Positions 53,271 through 61,132 of a stretch of 64,000 nucleotides of DNA are shown here, piece by piece. This stretch comes from Verrucosispora sp. WMMD573 (lineage in GTDB: Bacteria > Actinomycetota > Actinomycetes > Mycobacteriales > Micromonosporaceae). A model generated the notes under the pieces. It saw only the letters and a program-made list of their open reading frames with translations. It made no database searches and was not told the origin of the DNA. The stretch is taken from positions 868,001-932,000 of the forward strand of contig NZ_CP114901.1 of assembly GCF_027497175.1 (NCBI RefSeq). The letters are read 5' to 3'. Within the stretch, counting starts at the first letter, position 1. Each line of letters begins with the position of its first letter. A program made the translations under genes and the position numbers.

Positions 53271-54283
53271 TCGGAGAGGTTGCCGTCGCGTTGGACGTGG
53301 GTGGCACCGGGATGAAGTGCGCGCTGGTCGGCGTGGACGGTGCCGTACGGTACGCCGAACGACACCCCACCGACGCCGGGCGCGGACCCGACGCCGTGAT
53401 CGAGACGATCCTCACGGTGGCCGAAGGGCTGGCCGGCAAGGCGCGGGCGGACGGGCTCACGCCGACCGCGCTCGGCATCGTGGTGCCGGGCGTCGTGGAC
53501 GAGGCGCGCGGCGTCGCGGTCTGGTCGGCGAACGTCGGCTTCCGGGACGTACCGCTGCGCGAGCTGGCGTCCGCGCGGCTCGGGCTGCCCACGGCGCTCG
53601 GCCACGACGTGCGCGCCGGTGGCCTCGCCGAGGCGCGGTTGGGTGCCGGCCGGAACGCCGGGCACGTGCTTTTCGTGGCGATCGGCACCGGCATCGCCGC
53701 CGCGCACGTGGTGGCCGGCTCGGCCGCCACCGGGGCGCACGGTGCCGCCGGGGAACTCGGTCACATTCTGGTCCGTCCCGACGGACCGGTCTGCGGCTGC
53801 GGCCGGCCGGGCTGCCTGGAGGCCGTCGCCTCCGCCTCCGCCGTCGCCCGCCGCTACGCCGAGCTCACCGCGACCGGCACGGCCGCCGACACCACCGGCA
53901 CGGGCACGACCCCGCGCACCGGTAGCGCGTCGGACGACGGGTCCGCCGCCGGACCGGCCCCGGGGCGGACCATGGTGACCGCCGCCCAGGTGGCGTCCCG
54001 AGCCGCGGCCGGCGAGGAACTGGCCGCCCAGGTCTGGCGAGAGACTGTCGAGGCACTCGCCGACGGCCTCGCCACCGCCCAGGCTCTGTACGACGTGGCA
54101 ACCATCATCCTGGGCGGCGGCCTGGCCCAGGCCGGCGCCGGACTGTTCGACCCGCTGCGTGCCGCGCTGCGGGACCGGCTGACCTTCCACCGGGAGCCGC
54201 ACCTGGTCCCGGCCGTCCTCGGCGACGAGGCGGGCTGCCTCGGCGCCGCCCTGCTCGCCCTCGACCAGTTGGAGACGCCATGA
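53267..54283 (+). CDS. ROK family sugar kinase
   Basis: Kinase of 338 residues, probably phosphorylating N-acetylglucosamine or a similar amino sugar. The ATP phosphate loop is LDVGGTGMKCALVG. The ROK zinc motif CGCGRPGCLEAVAS and the sugar-binding AAGELGHILV are intact. A Gly/Thr/Pro-rich insert (about 200-235: GTAADTTGTGTTPRTG) interrupts the domain. The start GTG 53267 overlaps the upstream stop (GTGA), and its own stop overlaps nagA (ATGA), so all three genes are coupled. Confidence 0.91.
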   Translation: MIGEVAVALDVGGTGMKCALVGVDGAVRYAERHPTDAGRGPDAVIETILTVAEGLAGKARADGLTPTALGIVVPGVVDEARGVAVWSANVGFRDVPLRELASARLGLPTALGHDVRAGGLAEARLGAGRNAGHVLFVAIGTGIAAAHVVAGSAATGAHGAAGELGHILVRPDGPVCGCGRPGCLEAVASASAVARRYAELTATGTAADTTGTGTTPRTGSASDDGSAAGPAPGRTMVTAAQVASRAAAGEELAAQVWRETVEALADGLATAQALYDVATIILGGGLAQAGAGLFDPLRAALRDRLTFHREPHLVPAVLGDEAGCLGAALLALDQLETP

Positions 54284-55389
54284 CCGTACGGGTGAACGGC
54301 AAGGTGGTGACCCCCGGCGGGGTGATCTGGCAGGGATGCGTCGAGGTCAGAGGTGACCGGATCAGTGCGGTCGCCGAGTACCCGTCGGTGCGCGACGGAC
54401 ACTGGATCGTGCCCGGGTTCGTGGACATCCACAGCCATGGCGGCGGCGGGCACACCTTCACCACCGGCGACGCCGACCAGGCACGGGCCGCTGCGGCGTT
54501 CCACCTGGGGCACGGCACCACCAGCCTGCTGGCCAGCCTGGTCAGCTCCCCGTTCGAGCTGATGCGCTCGGCCACCGCCGCCTTCGCGCCCCTGGTCCGC
54601 GACGGCGTGCTGGGCGGCATCCACTTCGAGGGGCCCTACCTCTCCGCCGCCCGGTGCGGCGCGCAGAACCCGGAGTTCCTGCGGGACCCGTCCACCGAGG
54701 AGCTGACCGAACTCATCAAGATCGGGGACGGCGCGGTCCGGATGGTCACCCTCGCCCCCGAGCGTGCGGGCGCGCTGGAGGCCGTGGAGCTGCTCACCCG
54801 GCACGGGGTGGTCGCCGCCGTCGGCCACACCGACGGCACGTACGACCAGACCCGCGCCGCCGTCGCGGCCGGCGCGACCGTCGGCACCCACCTGTTCAAC
54901 GGGATGCGCCCGGTCCACCACCGCGAGCCCGGCCCCGTGGTGGCGCTGCTCGGCGCGCCGAACGTGATCTGCGAGCTGGTCGCCGACGGGGTGCACCTGC
55001 ACGAGGGGACGCTCACCTTCGCCACCTCCACCGCCGGACCGGAACGCTGTGCGCTGGTCACCGACGCGATGGCCGCCGCCGGGATGCCGGACGGCGAGTA
55101 CGAGCTGGGCGGCCAGACGGTGACCGTGACCGACGGGGTGGCCCGGCTCTCCCGCGACGGGGTGATCGCGGGAAGCACGCTGACCATGGACGCGGCGCTG
55201 CGTCGTGCGGTCGCCGCCGGGGTCTCGGTCCCCGACGCGGTACGCATGGCGTCCACCACGCCGGCCCTCGCCGTCGGCCTCGGCGATGAGGTGGGCACTC
55301 TCCAGACCGGGCTCCGCGCCGACCTGGTGGTGCTCAACGACGACCTGGAGATCGTCCGGGTGATGCGGGCCGGCGCCTGGGTGGAGTGA
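54280..55389 (+). CDS. nagA: N-acetylglucosamine-6-phosphate deacetylase
   Basis: Amidohydrolase of 369 residues that removes acetate from GlcNAc 6-phosphate. Motifs: VDIHSHGGGGHTF with the first metal pair region, HFEGPYLSAARCGAQNPE with the family's Glu ligand, GHTDGTYDQTRAAV, THLFNGMRPVHHREPG, and LVTDAMAAAGMPDG with the catalytic Asp. As the last gene after the kinase and the SIS protein, it completes a path from GlcNAc to a glycolytic intermediate. No transporter gene is present, so uptake must be encoded elsewhere. Confidence 0.95.
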   Translation: MTVRVNGKVVTPGGVIWQGCVEVRGDRISAVAEYPSVRDGHWIVPGFVDIHSHGGGGHTFTTGDADQARAAAAFHLGHGTTSLLASLVSSPFELMRSATAAFAPLVRDGVLGGIHFEGPYLSAARCGAQNPEFLRDPSTEELTELIKIGDGAVRMVTLAPERAGALEAVELLTRHGVVAAVGHTDGTYDQTRAAVAAGATVGTHLFNGMRPVHHREPGPVVALLGAPNVICELVADGVHLHEGTLTFATSTAGPERCALVTDAMAAAGMPDGEYELGGQTVTVTDGVARLSRDGVIAGSTLTMDAALRRAVAAGVSVPDAVRMASTTPALAVGLGDEVGTLQTGLRADLVVLNDDLEIVRVMRAGAWVE

Positions 55390-55405
55390 CCCGGCAGCCG
55401 CCAGG

Positions 55406-56614
55406 TCAGCCTGCGGAGATCTCCACGCCGAGGACGGCCTGCTCGTCGGGACGGTGCACCAGCACGTCCGACAGGAACGACTGCACCGCGTGACGCATCC
55501 CCACGTCCCGACCCGCCTGTTCGGAGAGCAGCCACTTGTGCTCGATGATCTGGGCGAACACTTCCTGCGGCTCCAGCTTGCGCCGCAGGTGTGCCGGCAC
55601 CGCCCGAACCACCGGCTCGAACACCTCGGTCAGCCAGCGGTGCGCGGCCTGCTGCTCGTCGGTCAGGTCGCTCTCCGCCCGGTACGCGTCGAGGTCGTTG
55701 AGCAGCTTGCGGGCCTGGTTCTCCTCGGCGTCCAGCCCGGTGAGGCGGAGCAGCCGACGATGGTGGTACCCGGCGTCGACCACCTTCGGCCGGATCAGGT
55801 ACCGGCCGTTGTCGATGCTCGACATGGCCACCTCCGCCACGTCGAAGCCCAGCTCGTTGAGCCGGCGGATGCGCCCCTCGATGTCGTGCCGGGCCGCGCG
55901 CTCGACCTGCTGCTCGTAGGTGATCTCGTGCCAGAGCCGCTCGTAGCGCTGCACCACCTCCTCGCAGACCACCTCGGGGTCGATCGAGTCGTGCAGCAGG
56001 CCGGCCGCCTGAAGGTCGAGCGCCTCGCCGAAGATGTTGACCCGGGCGATCTCCAGGTCCTCGCCACGCTGGCCGTTGGAGAGCGCGCTGCGCAGCGCGC
56101 CGGTCTCGGCGTCGACCAGATACGCGGCGAAGGCACCCGCGTCGCGCCGGAACAGCGTGTTCGACAGCGAGCAGTCGCCCCAGAAGAAGCCGGTCAGGTG
56201 CATCCGGACCAGCAGCGCGGCGAGCGCGTCGAGCAGCCGCCCCATCGTGGGTGGCCGCAGCGTGTGGGAGAACAGCGCCCGGTACGGCAGGGAGAACTGG
56301 AGATGACGGGTGATCAGCACCGGATCCAACGGCTCACCCGCGTCGGACTTCCGGTCGGCGACGATCGCCACCGCCTTCACCGACGGAAAGTCGATCCGTT
56401 CCAGGGCACGCAGCAGGTCGTACTCCCGCTCGGCCACCCGCTCGCCGGTCTCCTTGACCGCGTAGACGTGTCCGCCCAACTGCACGAACCGCACCACGTG
56501 CCGGGAGATGCCCTGCGGCAGCGCGACCAGGTGCTCGGCCGGCCACTGCTCCAGCGGTGTCGACCAGGGAAGGTCGAGCAACGCCGGGTCGACGAGGGCC
56601 GAGGTGATCCGCAC
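55406..56614 (-). CDS. DUF4032/InaA-like kinase-fold protein
   Basis: Protein of about 402 residues. The first 200 or so show a kinase-like small-lobe and catalytic region: VYAVKETGERVAEREYDLLR has a plausible ATP-lysine, and LTGFFWGDCSLSNTLFRRD resembles the HxDxxxxN loop with Gly-Asp and Asn kept, followed by YLVDAETGAL. The C-terminal half is DUF4032 (EEVVQRYERLWHEITYEQQV; RLLRLTGLDAEENQARKLL). The substrate is unknown. GTG 56614 follows a weak AAACTT; the open frame further upstream is antisense to the PAP2 gene. It converges with nagA. Confidence 0.85.
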   Translation of the reverse strand: MRITSALVDPALLDLPWSTPLEQWPAEHLVALPQGISRHVVRFVQLGGHVYAVKETGERVAEREYDLLRALERIDFPSVKAVAIVADRKSDAGEPLDPVLITRHLQFSLPYRALFSHTLRPPTMGRLLDALAALLVRMHLTGFFWGDCSLSNTLFRRDAGAFAAYLVDAETGALRSALSNGQRGEDLEIARVNIFGEALDLQAAGLLHDSIDPEVVCEEVVQRYERLWHEITYEQQVERAARHDIEGRIRRLNELGFDVAEVAMSSIDNGRYLIRPKVVDAGYHHRRLLRLTGLDAEENQARKLLNDLDAYRAESDLTDEQQAAHRWLTEVFEPVVRAVPAHLRRKLEPQEVFAQIIEHKWLLSEQAGRDVGMRHAVQSFLSDVLVHRPDEQAVLGVEISAG

Positions 56615-56704
56615 GGCGTCAAGTTTGACGCTTCCTCCGCCGGAACGCCTCCCTACGTGGCTCGCCCCACAGTCGCCGTCCACCGGAGGCGCCGCGCGGG
56701 CCGG

Positions 56705-56710
56705 TAGCGT
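56705..56710 (+). promoter_or_regulatory. leaderless -10 of the PAP2 gene
   Basis: TAGCGT, seven bases before GTG 56718. Confidence 0.6.
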
Positions 56711-56717
56711 GATCGGG

Positions 56718-57479
56718 GTGCGGGAGACGACATCGGTACGCCGGAACATCCGCCCGGCACCGGTACGCCCGGCCGGCTGGTGGTTCGACGCCTTCCTGCT
56801 GGCGGGGTTCGTGGCGCTGACCGCCGCGCTCACCCGCGGACAACTGCTCGATCTCGACCTCGCCGTCAGCGAGTGGGCCTTCACTCACGACCCGGCCCCG
56901 CTGTACTGGACCGCCCGGGCGTTCAACCTGCTCGGTCAGGGCGGCGGGTTGCTGTTGCCGCTCTCCGGCGCGCTGGCGGTGGCGGTGGCCTGGCGACGAC
57001 GGACGATCCGGCCGTTCTTGCTGGTCGCGGGTGCCCTCCTGGTGACCATGGTGACCATCGGACCGCTCAAGCTCTGGACCGACCGGGCGGCACCCACCGC
57101 CTCGGTCAAGGAACCGTTCCTGGCTCCCGAGGAGGCCGTTCAGGTCTTCAACCACCTGCCGGCCGGCGCCTACTCGATGTCGTACCCGTCCGGGCACGTG
57201 GCCAACGCGATCGTCTGGTACGGCGTGATCGCCCTGCTGCTGGTGTCGCTGACCGTCGGTCGGCTGCCGTCCGGTCTGTACCGGCTGGTGCGGTACGCGC
57301 CGCCGGGAATCCTGCTGGTCACCACCACCTACCTCAACTTCCACTGGCTCACCGACGGGCTGGCCGCACTGCTGCTGGGGTTGCTGCTGGACCGGCTGCT
57401 GCACCGGGTGCCCTGGGACGACCTGCCGCTGCCCGGTCGCCTACGGCAGTGGGACGGGCCGTTCATCCGGTACCGGTAG
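56718..57479 (+). CDS. PAP2 family membrane phosphatase
   Basis: Membrane protein of 253 residues with six helices and the three PAP2 active-site motifs facing the outside: KLWTDRAAP, SYPSGHVANA and TTYLNFHWLTDGLA. Such enzymes dephosphorylate lipid phosphates such as phosphatidic acid or undecaprenyl pyrophosphate. GTG 56718 is fixed by the leaderless -10. Its own TAG stop forms part of the -10 of the following permease gene. Confidence 0.9.
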   Translation: MRETTSVRRNIRPAPVRPAGWWFDAFLLAGFVALTAALTRGQLLDLDLAVSEWAFTHDPAPLYWTARAFNLLGQGGGLLLPLSGALAVAVAWRRRTIRPFLLVAGALLVTMVTIGPLKLWTDRAAPTASVKEPFLAPEEAVQVFNHLPAGAYSMSYPSGHVANAIVWYGVIALLLVSLTVGRLPSGLYRLVRYAPPGILLVTTTYLNFHWLTDGLAALLLGLLLDRLLHRVPWDDLPLPGRLRQWDGPFIRYR

Positions 57480-57482
57480 GGT
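57477..57482 (+). promoter_or_regulatory. leaderless -10 of the permease gene, overlapping the PAP2 stop
   Basis: TAGGGT at 57477-57482, six bases before GTG 57489. Its first three bases are the stop codon of the PAP2 gene. Confidence 0.6.
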
Positions 57483-57488
57483 GCCGCC

Positions 57489-58721
57489 GTGGAGCGACTC
57501 GCGCGCCGGCTGGGGGTGCCGGACGCCGTCGTCATCGGTCTCGGGTCGATGCTCGGCGCGGGCATCTTCGTGGTCTTCGCACCGGCCGCCGCGGCGGCCG
57601 GTGGCACCGGTCTGCTGGTCGCCCTGGCCCTGGCCGGGTTCATCGCGTTCTGCAACGCGACGAGTTCCGCCCGGCTGGCCGCCCGCTATCCCGAGTCCGG
57701 CGGCACCTACGTCTACGGTCGGGAGCGGCTGAACCCGTTCGCCGGGTTCCTCGCCGGGTGGGGTTTCGTGATCGGCAAGACGGCCAGTTGCGCGGCGATG
57801 GCGCTGACCATCGGGGCGTACCTCTGGCCGGGGCAGGCCCGGCTCGTCGCGGTGCTGGCGGTGGTCGCGGTGACGGCGGTGAACCTGCGCGGCATCGGCA
57901 AGACCGTCGCCGCCACCCGGATCCTCGTGGTCCTGGTGCTCGCCGTGCTCGCGCTCGTCGCGGTGGCCGGCGCGACGAGCGTCTCCGTCGACCGGATCGA
58001 CCAGCCCGGCGGCACCGTCCGGGGCGTGTTCACCGCTGCCGGGCTGCTCTTCTTCGCCTTCGCCGGGTACGCCCGGATCGCCACCCTCGGCGAGGAGGTA
58101 CGCGATCCGCAGCGCACCATTCCCCGGGCGGTGCCGCTGGCGCTCGGTCTGGTGCTGGTGATCTACCTGGTCCTGGGCGTGGTCGCGGTAGGCGTGCTCG
58201 GCGCGGACCGGCTGGCCGCGTCCGCCGCGCCGCTGGCCGACGTGGTGGGTGCGGTCGGGCTGCCCGGCCTGGAGTGGCTGGTCCGGGCCGGCGCGACCGT
58301 CGCGGTGACCGGGGTGCTGCTCTCCCTGCTGGCCGGGGTGGGTCGCACCACGCTGGCGATGGCCCGCCAGCGGGATCTACCGGCCGGGCTGGCCGCGGTG
58401 CACCCCCGGTACCGGGTGCCGCACCGGGCCGAGCTGGCGGTGGCCGCCGTGGTGATCCTGGTCGTGGTGCTCGGCGACGTGCGGGAGGCGATCGGCTTCT
58501 CCGCCTGCACGGTGCTTGTCTACTACGCCATCACCAACGCGGCGGCGTTGACCCTGGGACGGGAGCCGGAGCGGAGACTGCCGGTGCAGGCACTCGCCGT
58601 GGCGGGGCTGGTCGGCAGCGTGCTGCTCGCCGTCAACCTGCCGCTGTCCAGCGTGCTCGCCGGCTTCGGCGTGCTCGCCCTCGGCGCCGCCTGGTACGCC
58701 CTCCGCCCCGCCCACCGCTGA
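57489..58721 (+). CDS. APC family amino acid permease
   Basis: Membrane protein of 410 residues with about 11-12 helices, on the short side for the APC superfamily. The N-terminal family motif reads VIGLGSMLGAGIFVVFAPAA, with the GAGIF loop that contacts the amino-acid backbone. FAFAGYARIATLGEEVRDPQ in the middle is the conserved TM6-loop segment. The transported amino acid cannot be told. It starts ten bases after the PAP2 gene but appears to have its own promoter. Confidence 0.9.
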   Translation: MERLARRLGVPDAVVIGLGSMLGAGIFVVFAPAAAAAGGTGLLVALALAGFIAFCNATSSARLAARYPESGGTYVYGRERLNPFAGFLAGWGFVIGKTASCAAMALTIGAYLWPGQARLVAVLAVVAVTAVNLRGIGKTVAATRILVVLVLAVLALVAVAGATSVSVDRIDQPGGTVRGVFTAAGLLFFAFAGYARIATLGEEVRDPQRTIPRAVPLALGLVLVIYLVLGVVAVGVLGADRLAASAAPLADVVGAVGLPGLEWLVRAGATVAVTGVLLSLLAGVGRTTLAMARQRDLPAGLAAVHPRYRVPHRAELAVAAVVILVVVLGDVREAIGFSACTVLVYYAITNAAALTLGREPERRLPVQALAVAGLVGSVLLAVNLPLSSVLAGFGVLALGAAWYALRPAHR

Positions 58722-58726
58722 CGAGG

Positions 58727-60508
58727 TCACTCTGCCGCCTCGCGCGGTAGCGGTGTGCCGGAAGGCGGTGCCGGCTCCGGCGGGGCGACCTCACGGAGCA
58801 ACGCGTTCAGACCGGCGCGGCGGGCCACCACGGTCAGCCGGTCACCCGCCACGATCACCATGCGCGGGTCCGGCGACCAGTCCAGGCGCTGCCCGGCCCG
58901 GGCGTGGGCGAGCAGGCGGACGCTGCCGGCCCGCCCGACGGTGGCGAGCGTACGACCGTCGAGGTCCGAGCCGGCGGCCACCGGCACCTCGGTGACCAGC
59001 AACGCGTGCCGGCCCACCGGGATGGTGGCGATCACCGCCCGGTCCAGCAGGGCGGCGGCGAACGACGGCGCCGCCAGGTAGGAGACGCTGCGCGAGGTGC
59101 CGATGCCGAAGGCCCGCTGGACGCGTTCGGCGAAGTCGCCGTCGAAGAGTCGCAGCACCACGCGGAGTTGGTCGTCGAGGGCACGGGCGTTCAGCGCGGC
59201 CCGCAGGTTGGCCCCGTCGTCGGTGGAGACCACCACCAGCGCCTGGCAGGTCGCCACCGAGGCGGCCCGCAGCGTCTCCTCCTGCCCCGCGTCGCCCACC
59301 ACCAGCGGTACGCCGAGCCGCCGGGCCAGCCCGGCACCACGCGCGTCGGCGCTCTTGTCGATCGCCACCACCTCGACGCCGAAGTCGTTGAGCTGGGCCA
59401 TCACCCGGGTGCCGATGTTGCCGAGCCCGACCACCACGACGTGCCCGGAGCGCTCGGGCAGGATCCGCCCGGTGTGCAGGGCCAGCCGGGCGTTCACCAC
59501 CCCGTCGACCACCACCGCCGTGATCAGCGGGATCAGCGCCAGCCCGGCGAGGTTCAGCACCACCTGCATGACCTGCTCGGCGGCCGACTTGGCAGTGTCC
59601 GGATCCTGCCCGGTCAGGGTGGTGACGAGCGTCAGGTAGAGCGCGTCGCCCCAGCCGACGTGCGCCGCGTTGGCGTACAGCCCGCCCAGGGCGGCCACCA
59701 TGGCGAGCAGCACCAGCACCGCGATCCCGATCTTCCGGGTGGCGAAGCTGCGGATCGCGCGGAGCACCACCGCCACCGGCCGACGCCGCCGCCTCGCCCG
59801 GACCAGCCGCCGCGCGGCCAGTTCGGTGCCGGCCGGCCGGCCGACCGCCTCGGCGAGCACCACGTCGGCATCCCGGTCGTCGGCCGGCAGCACCAGATCC
59901 TGCTGGGCGTCGCGGGTGTCGGCCACCCCGCAGACGATCTCGCTCGGGCGTACGTCGTCGCGGCGGGCCACATAGAGGGTGCGTCCACCGTGCCGGAAGT
60001 GCGTCGGCGCGATCTCGCCGAGCGCGGCGGCCACGAAGGCCGGCGCGGCCATCGACGCGTCCGAGAGCACCGCCGAGTCGGGGAAGATCTGCCGTACGCC
60101 GTTGGCCAGGCCGGTGTTGAACATCCGCACCACCAGGCGCAGCCGAGGCTCCACCTCCTGGGCGCAGAGGGCGGCATGCATGTTGCCCACGTCGTCCTGG
60201 TGCAGCAGGGCCAGCCCCGCGGCATCGGCCAGCCCCGCCCGGCGGAAGGTGACCTCGTCCAGCCGGTCGGCCCGGATCACCTCGATGCCCGGCAGGTCAC
60301 GGCCGTCCGGCCCGGGAGAGCGCCGACGCTCCGGCACGATCAGGGTGATCCTTACCCGGCCGGCCTGTGTCTCGCCGGCCAGCATCGTCCGCACCACCCA
60401 GTAGGCGAGCGGATCCTGCCCGCAGATCACGTAGTGCGCCCGGGACTCCCCGTTGACCCGCAACCGGCGGCTGGCCCGCAGGGCCCGATCGAGCAGCGGC
60501 TCCGCCAT
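58727..60508 (-). CDS. two-TM ion channel-like protein with two TrkA-type NAD-binding domains and an atypical filter
   Basis: Protein of 593 residues. A TrkA-N Rossmann domain comes first (HYVICGQDPLAYWVVRTMLA, about 25-190), then TM1 (IGIAVLVLLAMVAALGGLY, about 258), a pore-loop region LYLTLVTTLTGQDPD (about 288-302), TM2 (VLNLAGLALIPLITAVVVDG), and a second TrkA-N domain (VVVVGLGNIGTRVMAQL) with a TrkA-C-like tail. The potassium filter TVGYG is replaced by TLTGQ. It may still be a channel, for another ion or with another gate. ATG 60508 has TACCAT seven bases upstream. Confidence 0.88.
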   Translation of the reverse strand: MAEPLLDRALRASRRLRVNGESRAHYVICGQDPLAYWVVRTMLAGETQAGRVRITLIVPERRRSPGPDGRDLPGIEVIRADRLDEVTFRRAGLADAAGLALLHQDDVGNMHAALCAQEVEPRLRLVVRMFNTGLANGVRQIFPDSAVLSDASMAAPAFVAAALGEIAPTHFRHGGRTLYVARRDDVRPSEIVCGVADTRDAQQDLVLPADDRDADVVLAEAVGRPAGTELAARRLVRARRRRRPVAVVLRAIRSFATRKIGIAVLVLLAMVAALGGLYANAAHVGWGDALYLTLVTTLTGQDPDTAKSAAEQVMQVVLNLAGLALIPLITAVVVDGVVNARLALHTGRILPERSGHVVVVGLGNIGTRVMAQLNDFGVEVVAIDKSADARGAGLARRLGVPLVVGDAGQEETLRAASVATCQALVVVSTDDGANLRAALNARALDDQLRVVLRLFDGDFAERVQRAFGIGTSRSVSYLAAPSFAAALLDRAVIATIPVGRHALLVTEVPVAAGSDLDGRTLATVGRAGSVRLLAHARAGQRLDWSPDPRMVIVAGDRLTVVARRAGLNALLREVAPPEPAPPSGTPLPREAAE

Positions 60509-60515
60509 GCCCCGC

Positions 60516-60521
60516 ATGGTA
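60516..60521 (-). promoter_or_regulatory. leaderless -10 of the channel-like gene
   Basis: TACCAT on the minus strand, seven bases before ATG 60508. Confidence 0.5.
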
Positions 60522-60608
60522 GTCAGCCGGTCGCAGCCCGCGCAGCCCGTCATGATCGTGGCAGCCCCGACGCGGCATGTCCTGCCTGGCGGCGGGTAGG
60601 GCAGCGGC

Positions 60609-61091
60609 ATGCAGACCTTCCTGCCGTACCCGGACTTTCTGGCCAGCGCCCGGGCGCTGGACCAACGACGGCTCGGCAAGCAGCGGGTGGAGGCGATCCA
60701 GGTGCTGCGCGGGCTGACCTGGCCCACGTACGGCTGGCGCAACCATCCGGCGGTGAAGATGTGGACCGGGTACGAGGAGGCCCTGACCCGGTACGGGCTG
60801 GACATCTGTTCCGTCTGGTGCGCGGCCGGCCGGGCCGACACCTGCGCCACCACGTTGACCGTCGACCTGGCCGCCGCCTGCGGCGTCGAGCAGGTCCGCA
60901 CCCAGCAGGAACTCGCCCTCGCCGGGGAGCTGCCACCGTGGCTCGGCCGGACCGACGTTCACCTGAGCCACCGTTCGTCGCTGCTCCGCAAGGACCCGGC
61001 GCACTACCGCCCCATCTTCGGCGACGACGTCCCCGACGACCTGGACTACGTCTGGCCGAGCTCCGGCCGCCCCGGCCGCTGCCCAGGGTGA
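60609..61091 (+). CDS. MSMEG_6728 family protein, related to pyrimidine-dimer DNA glycosylases
   Basis: Protein of 160 residues. The N-terminal MQTFLPYPDFLASARALDQR with LGKQRVEAIQVL and WRNHPAVKMWTGYEEALTRY are the family's conserved blocks. The family shares a fold with T4-type pyrimidine-dimer glycosylase, but the activity of the actinobacterial members is not established. ATG 60609 has TAGGGC six bases upstream, a near match to the leaderless signal. It is divergent from the channel-like gene. Confidence 0.8.
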   Translation: MQTFLPYPDFLASARALDQRRLGKQRVEAIQVLRGLTWPTYGWRNHPAVKMWTGYEEALTRYGLDICSVWCAAGRADTCATTLTVDLAAACGVEQVRTQQELALAGELPPWLGRTDVHLSHRSSLLRKDPAHYRPIFGDDVPDDLDYVWPSSGRPGRCPG

Positions 61092-61132
61092 GCGGCAGCG
61101 CACACTGTGCAGGGTCGACCGGGGAGGTTAGC

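Noticed and set aside
58904..61132. Long open frame joined to the CrtU-like oxidoreductase
   Set aside because: It is antisense to the channel-like gene and runs across the MSMEG_6728-type gene in another frame. GTG 61133 has a good ribosome site.
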